DNA of 21,709 nt from a virus. Position 1 is the stretch's first letter, and every line of letters begins with the position of its first letter. The stretch lies in IMG/VR virus record IMGVR_UViG_3300009002_000056, positions 1 to 21,709 of that record. One strand, written 5' to 3'. The notes below the pieces were generated by a model that had not been told where the DNA came from, ran no database searches, and saw nothing but the letters and a program-made list of their open reading frames with translations. Both the position numbers and the translations under genes were made by a program. Below, piece after piece: positions 13,601 through 21,709 of this stretch.

Positions 13601-14977
13601 ATGCCAGTAATAACAGACCAATTTAAAAAACAAGTACTTGATGATCTTCTTCAAGACTTCAATGACTCTGCCAGTAATAGGTATTATGCAGGAATTGGAC
13701 GTTCCGAAGATTGGAACGCATCTGACGTTGCTACTGTTCCTACCAATAATACTCGTGAAGCACGTCTTGCACGTGGATCACTTCAGTCACTCAAACTGAT
13801 TCAAGACGCATCATACGTACTACCACGTAGAAGTTGGGTTGCTAACTTAATCTATGATGCATACGATGATGCAGATGTAGGTTTCCCAGAAAACCCATTC
13901 TATGCTATTAACTCTAATAACGAGATTTATATTGTATTAGAGCAAGGTAAGAAGACGGATGGTACTTCTGAACTATCAACAATTCAACCTACAGGTAATA
14001 CTAATGGTACTCCATTCCGTACTTCGGATGGTTACACTTGGAAGTTTATGTACTCAATTGGTGCGTTACGTGCTGATAAGTTCCTATCGTCTGCATTTAT
14101 GCCAGTAACATTTGTTACAGCAGTTGACTCAGACTCACCTGCCGAAGATCTTCAGCAAAACATTGTACAGAACAATGCGGTAAAAGGTCAGATCGTTGGA
14201 TATAAAATAACCAATGGTGGATCTGGATATACTTCAAACCCTACTGTTAGTATTGTTGGTAATGGTTCAAATGCTACTGCCTTTGCGGTACGTGCAGGTG
14301 AGACTATTGTTGACATCAAAGTAAAAGCAGATAGTTCGGGTAACTCAAGTGCATCATATTACGGAAACGGGTATGACTATGCTAACGTAGTTATTACTGG
14401 TGGGGGTGGTGACTCATGTACTGCTCGTGCTATTATCGGACAACCAAATGGTATTGGATCAGATCCAGTTGTTGACTTCAAGTCACAAGGTATGATGTTT
14501 AATACCAAACCAACATATAACGAAGGTGGAGACTTTATCACAGGTGATAATATTTTCCGTCAAGTATTATTGATGAGAAACCCAAGAGTTGATAGTGCGA
14601 CAGGTACATTACTCACATCTACTACTGGGTTTGCACTAAATAAGATTATAACATCTGAAACAAACTTTGTCAAGTCTGTTGTACAAAAAAGTAAAGTACA
14701 AGGGGCAGTATCTGGTGCAGTTGCAATCATCGATGATGTCGCTGATTCTGGTAATGGTCTTTGGTATCACCAGACTGAAGAAACTGGGTTTACTAACTTT
14801 GACTCTGGTGAACAGGTATCAATAGTAGGCAACAGTAGTATTGTAGGAACAGTAACCAAGTTACTTGGTGGAGAGTTCAATCCCTTTACTGGAGATTTAG
14901 TATACATAGATAATAGATCCTCAGTAACCAGATCGAACGACCAGATTGAAGACTTGAAAATAGTAATTACCATTTAG
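13601..14977 (+). CDS. 8: Baseplate wedge protein gp8, enlarged
   Basis: Residues 1-160 match the T4 gp8 wedge family: YYAGIGRSEDW (28-38), SYVLPRRSWVANLIYDAYDD (71-90), NPFYAINSNNEIYIVLEQGK, and SDGYTWKFMYSI (about 143-154). The C-terminus carries DLVYIDNRSSVTRSNDQIED, equivalent to the family's MIYMENRPPI-type ending. gp8 dimers connect gp7 to gp10 in the wedge. At 458 residues it exceeds T4's 334; part of the extra length is a two-unit Gly-rich section at about 202-290 (GGSGYTSNPTVSIVGNGSNA and the related GNGYDYANVVITGGGGDS). AGGA at 13590-13593 overlaps the previous stop and sits 7 bases before the ATG. The leader is nearly identical to the one before the next gene, which begins 9 bases after this stop. 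Confidence 0.9.
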   Translation: MPVITDQFKKQVLDDLLQDFNDSASNRYYAGIGRSEDWNASDVATVPTNNTREARLARGSLQSLKLIQDASYVLPRRSWVANLIYDAYDDADVGFPENPFYAINSNNEIYIVLEQGKKTDGTSELSTIQPTGNTNGTPFRTSDGYTWKFMYSIGALRADKFLSSAFMPVTFVTAVDSDSPAEDLQQNIVQNNAVKGQIVGYKITNGGSGYTSNPTVSIVGNGSNATAFAVRAGETIVDIKVKADSSGNSSASYYGNGYDYANVVITGGGGDSCTARAIIGQPNGIGSDPVVDFKSQGMMFNTKPTYNEGGDFITGDNIFRQVLLMRNPRVDSATGTLLTSTTGFALNKIITSETNFVKSVVQKSKVQGAVSGAVAIIDDVADSGNGLWYHQTEETGFTNFDSGEQVSIVGNSSIVGTVTKLLGGEFNPFTGDLVYIDNRSSVTRSNDQIEDLKIVITI

Positions 14978-14986
14978 GAATAGGAA

Positions 14987-17900
14987 ATGCCAAACACTTT
15001 TACAGAACAAACATTACGTTCAACATACAAAGATGATTATCACGATAGTGATAACTATCACCGTATTCTGTTTAATGCAGGTCGTGCGTTACAAGCACGT
15101 GAACTTACACAAATGCAGACTATTATTCAGTCTGAAATTACTCGTTTTGCTAATAATGTTTATGGCAAAGATGGTGTTGCGGTTGTTCAAGGTGGATTAT
15201 CGGTTAACGATGCTCATCCATACATTAAAATATCTAATGACCAAAACAACTCATTCACAAATGTAGCGGCACTTAAAGGTCAAATCCTAACTGGATCCGT
15301 AAGTTCAATAAAAGTACGAGTTCTGGAAGCAATAGCGGCAACTGGATCCGATCCAGACACAATCTATGTTCAGTACTTAGATAACCCAACAACAGTTGCC
15401 AGTACAACAGTACAAGAATCTACACCTACTGTAGTTTCTAACGAGATCCTAAGTAACGGATCTAACGTAAACCTTACTGTATCTAACATTTCTACTAATA
15501 TTGGATTTGGTTCTAAAGTAGAGGTTGGTGAATCTGAATTCTATGTTGGTGGTCACTTTGTATTCGTACCACATCAACAACTATTCATGAGCAAATACAC
15601 CACTGGTGAAACACTTGATATTGGTTTTAAAGTAGTTCAAGATATCGTAACAGTATCTGATACAGATGCCTTGTATGATAACCAAAATGCCACACCTAAC
15701 AGAGCATCGCCTGGTGCAGACAGACTGCGTATTCGTTTGGTACTTGCGTCTCGTGATGATGTTAATATTGGTGACACTTTTGTATTCTATGGACGAATCA
15801 TTGACGGTAAAGAATACATCTCTACTAAAACAGATTCTCAAAACTTTGACTATGTAAACAAACGTATCAAAGAAATTAACGGTGACTTCATTAAACAGTA
15901 CTGGAAACTACGTGTTCGTCCAGACGGTGAAAGTATTGCCAACAATTTTATACTTAATGTGGATCCAGGCGTAGCATACTTAGATGGTAAACGTATTGCT
16001 ACTAACATCCCACAACAAATTGTATTGCCTCGTGCTACTGATACTATCACAAGAGACGATGAGCAAGTAGGTATTACCTACGGAAACTATTACCACTTTG
16101 ATAGTGGTGTTGGTATGCTTAACATCGAAACAGCAGAGTCAGTAACTTTGCATACTGGATATGGTGGTACTGGTACCAATATAGGTACAGCAAACGTTCG
16201 TGCAATCACAGAAGGTAGCACACAAACACTTGCAGGTGGACAACAATATCAACGTGTTCCATCGTACAAAGCACATTTATTTAATGTTAAACTAACTAAT
16301 TTAGACTTTAGTTTGGCAGATGCATTGTCTGTTAAATCTTCAACAGATGCTCACTTGGTTAACCTTGTTCCTCGTATTGGAAACAAGGGTTCTTTACTGG
16401 TAGATCAAAGAGAAGATGCACTAATATTTGATACTCCGTTGCCTCGACCAAAAGGTTTCGCACAGGAGTTACCTGCTCGTCCCGCAACAATTACATTAAT
16501 GCAGAAGTTTAACTTTACTGCATCTGGAACGACTCACGAAATAACACTTGGTGATGCAGGTGAATCATTTGTAAACCAAACAGATATATTGATTGCACAG
16601 GGTGATGGAGCATCATCCTTTATGAAATCTGGTGTATCTACTGTTATCGGTGGTACGGGTAATAAGAAAATTACTTGTAGTGGACTAACAAGTGGTAAAT
16701 CATATGAGGTAATTGGACAGGTTAAGAAGACCAATTCTTCAGTAAAAACTAAAGCAATTACAGATGCTACTGTTACCGCACAACTGGATTCAGATGGATA
16801 TGGTATTCAATACATAGATCTCGGTAAATCAGATGTTTATAGTGTTGACCGTATACGTTCTGCTGATAGTAATGGTTATGATTTATTCCCATACTTTGTA
16901 TTCCAACCTAACAATGAACCGTCTCACCAAGGAGACTCTAAGTTGATATACACTGGTGGTGGTTTAACCAGTACGACTCAAAATGTATTTGTTAGAATGA
17001 AATATTTTGCTCCAAGTGCTAATGGAGAATTCTTTGCAGTCAACTCCTATGAAGGTCAGTTAGATTACTTAGACATTCCCGCACAATCACTTCCAGATGG
17101 AGGTAAAGTATCTTTAAGAGACGTTATCGATTTACGTCCTTCAACGAATGGTGCAGGGGCATTTACATCTGTACCTTCCTTGCCTATTCCATCTGATACT
17201 ATTACTGCGGATGCAGAATACTACTTACCACGTAATGACAAATTGGTTATATCCAAAAACAGTGAATTGCGATTGGTAAAAGGATCTTCTTCTTTAAATC
17301 CTAAGTTCCCAGAAGTTCCAGAAGATTGTATGGATCTATACAATATCCGTATGAATCCTAATACTCTTCATACTCAAGATATGAAATCAACACTGATTCC
17401 TCGCAAAGGTTATACTATGCAGGATATCAATAAGTTAGAAGAGAAGATCGATAAACTACAAGAGATGACTTCATTGTCATTACTTGAGTTGAATACTAAA
17501 ATCGGATCAGTTCTGGACTCAGCAGGTAATGACCGTGCTAAGTCTGGTTTCTTTGTAGATAACTTTGCTAACCATGCACATACGCATACACGTAGTAAAG
17601 AAGGTGCTAAGTCTGCAATCGATAAGGTTGCTAAGATGCTACGTCCACGTGCACCAGAAGAAGAGTCTTCATTATTCTATGACTCTGATGTAACTGGTAA
17701 TCTCCGTGTACAATTACATGGTGATATGATGATGCTTGATCATACGGAAGTACCGTATGACGCACAGGAACTTTCTTCAAGCACAGAAAACCTTCTACCA
17801 TTCCACGTACCATTTACTATTGGTAGATTAACAATTTCTCCAGAAACCGACACTTGGAAAGAAACCCAAAAGGTTGGTGAGAGTGTTGTAGGTAATTCAA

Positions 17901-20900
17901 CAGAGTTTGATTTACGTGAAGCACTTAACTGGAATAACTCGAATAACGCTTGGTTTGGGGTTGACCCTGCATCGTTGGATGTGGGTGAAACTGCCAAATC
18001 ATTTGTTTCGGGAACCTCAACCACAGTAGTTCAAAATACTCAAGACCCTGTACTCGTTGGTACATCAACCCAAGAAGAATTGGGAGAGTGGGTCAAGACA
18101 GGTACTGTTACTAATAATACCACTCTATCTACAGAAACTGTAGAAGTTAACAGAGAACGACAAGAAGAAGTATCCAGATCTGCTATCGATGCACAAGCAA
18201 CAAGAGTAAGTTGGGCAGCTGCCAATATTCTCGGTTCCAACTTCATTGGTGGTGGTAGCATATGGGCAGGTGGTAACTTTGGACTTGCAGGATCTGGTGG
18301 GGGAACTTTCCGAAACCAAGGTTGGAGAGGACTTGGAATACGAGTTGGTGAGAATGTAACTACTGATAACTGGGATACAGTTACAACAGAAACTCGTTCA
18401 AAGATTCGTAGTACAAATACATCAACATTCGAAACTACTAAGACTATTACTGAAGAGAATAGATTCGAACAAACTACAGAAACTACCACGACAACTTCAA
18501 CTTCCAATACGGTAAACCGTGTTGCAAGTGAATCAAGTATTCGTGATATCGTAGGTAAGAGAGTTATCGATGTATCAGTAATACCATTCATGCGTTCAGT
18601 AGAGATTAGATTCAAAGCAGAAGGATTGCGACCAAATACACAATACTTCCCATTCTTTGATAACACTAATGTGTCTCAGTTCTGTAGAACAGAATCATCA
18701 TTTAAGTTCTCTAACCGTAGACGTTGGTTAAACACTCGTTTGGGTGGTGGTATTAAAGACAACCACTTTATTTTTAAAACAAGTCAAGTCCATAACAAAG
18801 GAAAGACCAATCTCACATCTGATGCAGAGGGTACTGTAATAGGTTCGTTCGTTGTACCAAACAATGCTTCTATGAGATTCCATACTGGTAAACGTGAGTT
18901 TATGCTAATTGATGTCAACACTGCTAATGAAGATGGTGCGATGTCATTTGCTAAGACTCTGTTCCAATCAGCAGGTACTCTTGAGAAATTCGAACATAAC
19001 ATCCATGTAACTCGTACATTAAAGATAACTGGTACTTCGGATGTGTCTGTAGAGCAAAACACTACAGCAGATAGTACTGTATGGACAGATACTGTTGTAA
19101 CAACCGAACCTGCTACAGACATTAAGTCAAGCAGTACGGTAACAGCAGTTACAGGTAATAGGGAAACAACACGAGAGAATGAATCAACAACTACTGAATT
19201 TGTTCCTCGTCCACGTATTACACCTGTTCCACCTGCTACTACACCAACTGTACCACCAGCGGCAACAAGACCCACTACTCCAGTAGTTACTCGTATTCCA
19301 GTACAAGAGAGAAGAGGTCGAGGACGTAGACGTGGACGTAGATTTAGAGATCCAATTGCTCAGACTTTCCAAGTATTAGAGGCAGGTGGATTGTTTATAA
19401 CATCTATGGAAGTTTACTTTGCTACTAAGTCAAGTACTGCTCCAGTATTCTGTGAGTTAAGACCCACAGTAAATGGTGTACCACACTCAGACGTTATTTT
19501 AGCAAGTAAAAAGTTATCTCCCGCACAGGTTACTACAGTAACTACTGGGTCTAATAACAAAGCAATGTTGGCACAGTCAACTAAGTTTACTTTTGACACA
19601 CCAGTATTCTGTCCTGTCGGAGACTATGCATTAGTATTAGTTCCTGGCGATAACTCTCCAGACTACAATGCATATGCCGCTAAAGTAGGTGAGTTCCAAT
19701 TAGGATCTCAAGAAGCACGTGTAACACAACAGGCAACATTGGGTGCATTCTTTAAGTCTCAGAATGGTAAGACTTGGGAAGCGGCATCTGGATCTGACTT
19801 AACATATAAAGTCAACGTTGCTAACTTTGTTTCTTCGGGTAATATCATTCTTCAGAATGCTAACGTAGATCCAGAAGCACTAAGTAGAGATCCATTAGTC
19901 GTAGACTCTGGTTCTAACACTGTAAGGGTAGCATTTGCTAATCACGGTCTGCGTACTGGTGATAGGACAATCATTCGTGGTATTGACTCGGCAACAAGTT
20001 TCGGAAACGGACTGACAGGTGCTAACGTTAATGGTCTAAGAACTGTTGTTGCTTACGATAACTCTGGATACACATATACCGCTGGTGCTTCGGCAACCTC
20101 TCGTATGTGGTTTGGTGGTTCATCTGTAACATCATCACAAAACTTAAACTTTGAAGTATTACGTCCAAGTATTGATATTACACAACCTTCTCAGACTAAC
20201 GTAACATTGTCTATGAAGACTACTTCACAGCAATCACTTGCAGGTGATCAGACAAGATTTAGTAAAGAACCTAAGTTCCAGATAGTTGAGAACGAAAAGA
20301 ACATTTACTATAGTACACCACGTGCAGTCTATAATAGATCAACAGAGAATCTTTCTACCGCAGGTAAATTGAATGGTGCAAGATCTCTTGAGATGCAGGT
20401 AACATTAAAATCTACTTCACCGTTCTTGTCACCTATTGTTGACCTCGAACGTGCTAAAGTGATGACAATGCATAACTTGATTTCAAAGCAAGACTCCTCT
20501 GCCACACAAGGGTTCAATGTACCATTAACGTACATTAGTGAAACTCACCCGATGTTCGGTAGTGAATCTGCGAAGCATGTAACTAAGATAACTACACTGA
20601 CGGAAGAAGCAGTTGGTCTAAAAATATTAGTCGCTGCTAACCGTCCACCAGAATCAGACTTCCAAGTATATTGGAGATGTGGTGATGCAGGTGTCAATCT
20701 TGAACAGAACTTGTGGACACTGGTAAATCCAGATAACACTCTACCACCAGATACTAACAAAAACACTTTCCGTGAGTATCGATACTTGGTAGGTGGTGAA
20801 GGTGGTGCATTACCCCCATTCACTAAGTTCCAAACTAAGATAGTTATGCGTAGTACTAACTCGGCACAAGTACCAACGTTCCGTGACTTACGAGTAATAG

Positions 20901-20914
20901 CATTGGCAGTGTAA
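14987..20914 (+). CDS. Very large baseplate/tail-fibre-network structural protein (DUF4815-type N-terminus)
   Basis: This 1975-residue protein is of a kind found in cyanophage and other marine T4-like virions. The N-terminus (FTEQTLRSTYKDDYHDSDNY, then HRILFNAGRALQARELTQMQ) matches the DUF4815 family. Further segments in order: strand-rich body to about 800; a predicted coiled coil around 811-840 (INKLEEKIDKLQEMTSL); an HAHTH motif at His863, His865 and His867; a Gly-rich stretch around 1086-1118; a Thr/Glu-rich stretch around 1125-1180; VIPFMRSVEIRFKAEGLRPN (around 1197), a recurrent cyanophage structural motif; a Pro/Thr linker from about 1405 ending in an Arg-rich patch (1442-1454); then DPIAQTFQVLEAGGLFITSM and PVFCELRPTVNGVP, also typical of marine virion proteins. 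No catalytic domain is seen. It probably forms the outer baseplate and fibre attachment, a role partly held by gp7, gp10 and gp11 in T4. AGGAA at 14982-14986 directly precedes the ATG and a second copy overlaps the previous stop. Confidence 0.88.
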   Translation: MPNTFTEQTLRSTYKDDYHDSDNYHRILFNAGRALQARELTQMQTIIQSEITRFANNVYGKDGVAVVQGGLSVNDAHPYIKISNDQNNSFTNVAALKGQILTGSVSSIKVRVLEAIAATGSDPDTIYVQYLDNPTTVASTTVQESTPTVVSNEILSNGSNVNLTVSNISTNIGFGSKVEVGESEFYVGGHFVFVPHQQLFMSKYTTGETLDIGFKVVQDIVTVSDTDALYDNQNATPNRASPGADRLRIRLVLASRDDVNIGDTFVFYGRIIDGKEYISTKTDSQNFDYVNKRIKEINGDFIKQYWKLRVRPDGESIANNFILNVDPGVAYLDGKRIATNIPQQIVLPRATDTITRDDEQVGITYGNYYHFDSGVGMLNIETAESVTLHTGYGGTGTNIGTANVRAITEGSTQTLAGGQQYQRVPSYKAHLFNVKLTNLDFSLADALSVKSSTDAHLVNLVPRIGNKGSLLVDQREDALIFDTPLPRPKGFAQELPARPATITLMQKFNFTASGTTHEITLGDAGESFVNQTDILIAQGDGASSFMKSGVSTVIGGTGNKKITCSGLTSGKSYEVIGQVKKTNSSVKTKAITDATVTAQLDSDGYGIQYIDLGKSDVYSVDRIRSADSNGYDLFPYFVFQPNNEPSHQGDSKLIYTGGGLTSTTQNVFVRMKYFAPSANGEFFAVNSYEGQLDYLDIPAQSLPDGGKVSLRDVIDLRPSTNGAGAFTSVPSLPIPSDTITADAEYYLPRNDKLVISKNSELRLVKGSSSLNPKFPEVPEDCMDLYNIRMNPNTLHTQDMKSTLIPRKGYTMQDINKLEEKIDKLQEMTSLSLLELNTKIGSVLDSAGNDRAKSGFFVDNFANHAHTHTRSKEGAKSAIDKVAKMLRPRAPEEESSLFYDSDVTGNLRVQLHGDMMMLDHTEVPYDAQELSSSTENLLPFHVPFTIGRLTISPETDTWKETQKVGESVVGNSTEFDLREALNWNNSNNAWFGVDPASLDVGETAKSFVSGTSTTVVQNTQDPVLVGTSTQEELGEWVKTGTVTNNTTLSTETVEVNRERQEEVSRSAIDAQATRVSWAAANILGSNFIGGGSIWAGGNFGLAGSGGGTFRNQGWRGLGIRVGENVTTDNWDTVTTETRSKIRSTNTSTFETTKTITEENRFEQTTETTTTTSTSNTVNRVASESSIRDIVGKRVIDVSVIPFMRSVEIRFKAEGLRPNTQYFPFFDNTNVSQFCRTESSFKFSNRRRWLNTRLGGGIKDNHFIFKTSQVHNKGKTNLTSDAEGTVIGSFVVPNNASMRFHTGKREFMLIDVNTANEDGAMSFAKTLFQSAGTLEKFEHNIHVTRTLKITGTSDVSVEQNTTADSTVWTDTVVTTEPATDIKSSSTVTAVTGNRETTRENESTTTEFVPRPRITPVPPATTPTVPPAATRPTTPVVTRIPVQERRGRGRRRGRRFRDPIAQTFQVLEAGGLFITSMEVYFATKSSTAPVFCELRPTVNGVPHSDVILASKKLSPAQVTTVTTGSNNKAMLAQSTKFTFDTPVFCPVGDYALVLVPGDNSPDYNAYAAKVGEFQLGSQEARVTQQATLGAFFKSQNGKTWEAASGSDLTYKVNVANFVSSGNIILQNANVDPEALSRDPLVVDSGSNTVRVAFANHGLRTGDRTIIRGIDSATSFGNGLTGANVNGLRTVVAYDNSGYTYTAGASATSRMWFGGSSVTSSQNLNFEVLRPSIDITQPSQTNVTLSMKTTSQQSLAGDQTRFSKEPKFQIVENEKNIYYSTPRAVYNRSTENLSTAGKLNGARSLEMQVTLKSTSPFLSPIVDLERAKVMTMHNLISKQDSSATQGFNVPLTYISETHPMFGSESAKHVTKITTLTEEAVGLKILVAANRPPESDFQVYWRCGDAGVNLEQNLWTLVNPDNTLPPDTNKNTFREYRYLVGGEGGALPPFTKFQTKIVMRSTNSAQVPTFRDLRVIALAV

Positions 20915-20915
20915 T

Positions 20916-21143
20916 ATGAGTGATTTAGTGCATGTAAAAGATGAACCAGATTTTGCGAGAGATCCAGAATCTGGTGCCATTATAAATATAAATAGAAGTG
21001 CAATACAAAGAGCACGAGAGCAAAAGCAGGTACGACTGCGAAAACAAGCAGAAGATAAACAATTGAGAGCAGAAGTAGATTCATTAAAGACCGACATAAA
21101 TGATATCAAAACAATGCTCTCCGCAATAGTAGAGAAATTATAA
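20916..21143 (+). CDS. Small coiled-coil protein of unknown function
   Basis: A 75-residue, highly charged protein. The first 28 residues read MSDLVHVKDEPDFARDPESG and onward to NINRS; the remainder is a likely coiled coil with heptad-like leucines and isoleucines (RLRKQAEDKQLRAEVDSLKT, then DINDIKTMLSAIVEKL). It follows the large structural gene after a single base and its TAA directly abuts the ATG of the next gene, so it is part of the same unit. Comparable short coiled-coil proteins with a K/R-D-P-x-S-x-A start occur near fibre genes in marine T4-like phages, as far as I recall. A structural or chaperone role is a guess. Two overlapping late promoter boxes lie within its coding sequence. 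Confidence 0.82.
   Translation: MSDLVHVKDEPDFARDPESGAIININRSAIQRAREQKQVRLRKQAEDKQLRAEVDSLKTDINDIKTMLSAIVEKL
20981..20994 (+). promoter_or_regulatory. Two overlapping late promoter boxes inside the 75-residue gene
   Basis: The sequence TATAAATATAAATA contains two exact TATAAATA boxes, at 20981-20988 and 20987-20994, sharing two bases. They lie inside the coding sequence of the small coiled-coil gene (encoding the Ile-Ile-Asn-Ile-Asn part) and about 150 bases before the fibre-like gene at 21144, which they could supply. Coding constraint on an Ile/Asn-rich peptide could produce the same string, so promoter activity is inferred. Confidence 0.55.
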
Positions 21144-21709
21144 ATGGCACGTCCGTATACATTACTAACAGACTCCTTCAAGATATTAAGAGACAATCTC
21201 AATACTGTTTCTTATAATGTCGGTGATCCAGTTAACTTGCTTACCCATGGTGACAGTGATGTCGTTATGGCAATTAATGAGATAGAACGGGTCTTCGATG
21301 CTTCGGCAGGTGAGATTTTATATCCTACTGGTAATTCTTTACAGGGGGAGACTCAGACTCGACTATTGCTAAGTACTGCACAAAACAGTGGTACGGACAT
21401 TACACTGAAGGCAGGATTAGATATTAATCTTGATGCAGTGGGTGATATCAATCTCGATGCAGGTGGAGCAAACATCAACTTCCTTGATGACTCTGTCGCA
21501 CGATTCAATTTCACATTAGGTGCCACTAACGTATTAGATGTTACTGGTGTCCTTGATCTTAACATTTCAAGTAACCTTGATGCAGACATTGCAGGTAACT
21601 CTACACTTACAACTACTGGATCTCAAACACAAGAGGGTACATCCCTTAACTTAGATTTCTCTGGTGACATTACACTGGACGCAGATGGTAACGATATCAT
21701 CTTTAAAAA
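21144..21709 (+). CDS. Tail-fibre-like structural protein, 3' end beyond the window
   Basis: The reading frame is open from the ATG at 21144 to the window end (188 codons visible). The N-terminus reads MARPYTLLTDSFKILRDNLN followed by VSYNVGDPVNLLTHGDSDVV and AINEIERVF, a pattern seen at the start of fibre proteins of marine phages and probably used for attachment to the virion. From residue 85 the sequence turns into repetitive strands with alternating Ile/Leu and Asp/Ala/Gly (DITLKAG, DINLDAVG, DINLDAGG, DITLDADG), typical of beta-stranded fibre shafts. The start codon abuts the stop of the preceding gene; GAGA about 8 bases upstream is a modest ribosome-binding site. The receptor-binding part is not in the window. 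Confidence 0.82.
   Translation, partial: MARPYTLLTDSFKILRDNLNTVSYNVGDPVNLLTHGDSDVVMAINEIERVFDASAGEILYPTGNSLQGETQTRLLLSTAQNSGTDITLKAGLDINLDAVGDINLDAGGANINFLDDSVARFNFTLGATNVLDVTGVLDLNISSNLDADIAGNSTLTTTGSQTQEGTSLNLDFSGDITLDADGNDIIFK

Noticed and set aside
18040-18666. Open frame of 208 codons on the minus strand, with others around 18784-19275 and 12042-12626
   Set aside because: They are opposite well-supported structural genes, have low-complexity Val/Ser products, and have no start signals or family resemblance.
21139-21146. TATAAATG overlapping the start of the last gene
   Set aside because: It deviates from the late box at the last base and includes the start codon itself, leaving no room for a leader.
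1-21709. tRNA genes, CRISPR array, insertion sequences, integrase or attachment sites
   Set aside because: None could be recognised. Almost all of the window is packed coding sequence with gaps under 50 bases.

Overview
The window is a late structural-gene segment of a T4-like contractile-tailed phage. The genes match the T4 baseplate set: head-completion gp4, tail-tube cap gp48, wedge proteins gp53, gp25, gp6 and gp8, a gp27-like hub and a gp5-like hub/spike system. Exact T4-type late promoter boxes (TATAAATA) stand in front of gene groups. AT-rich composition, a nearly 2,000-residue structural protein of the kind seen in cyanophages and pelagiphages, and a shortened protein in the gp7 position point to a marine, distant T4 relative rather than a coliphage. 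The host cannot be read from the sequence; a baseplate amidase suggests a bacterium with a peptidoglycan wall.

Layout: positions 1-595 lie on the minus strand (a gene start cut by the window edge, then gp4). Everything from 644 rightwards lies on the plus strand and is tightly packed, with joins of 1-8 overlapping bases or very short gaps. Group 1 (644-9066) holds gp48, gp53, a gp27-like hub, an OB-fold/lysozyme-like gp5, an Ala-rich protein with a C-terminal amidase, a beta-helical spike with octapeptide repeats, and a protein of unknown function. Group 2 (9095-12555) starts at a late promoter and holds gp25, gp6 and a protein in the gp7 position. Group 3 (12590-20914) starts at another late promoter and holds a gp10-like/tail-fibre-like protein, gp8 and the 1975-residue structural protein. 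A 75-residue coiled-coil protein and a truncated fibre-like gene close the window. No gene-free stretch reaches 300 bases, and I see no tRNA, CRISPR array, insertion sequence or convincing terminator.

Together these genes build the baseplate: hub and spike in the centre, six wedges around it (gp53, gp25, gp6, gp7 position, gp8), the tube cap gp48 on which the tail tube starts, and peripheral pins and fibres. The most notable point is that the roles held by one T4 polypeptide, gp5 (OB-fold, cell-wall enzyme, needle), are spread over three consecutive genes. The lysozyme-like domain in the first appears to have lost its catalytic glutamate, while the second carries a different wall enzyme, a T7-lysozyme/AmpD-type amidase.
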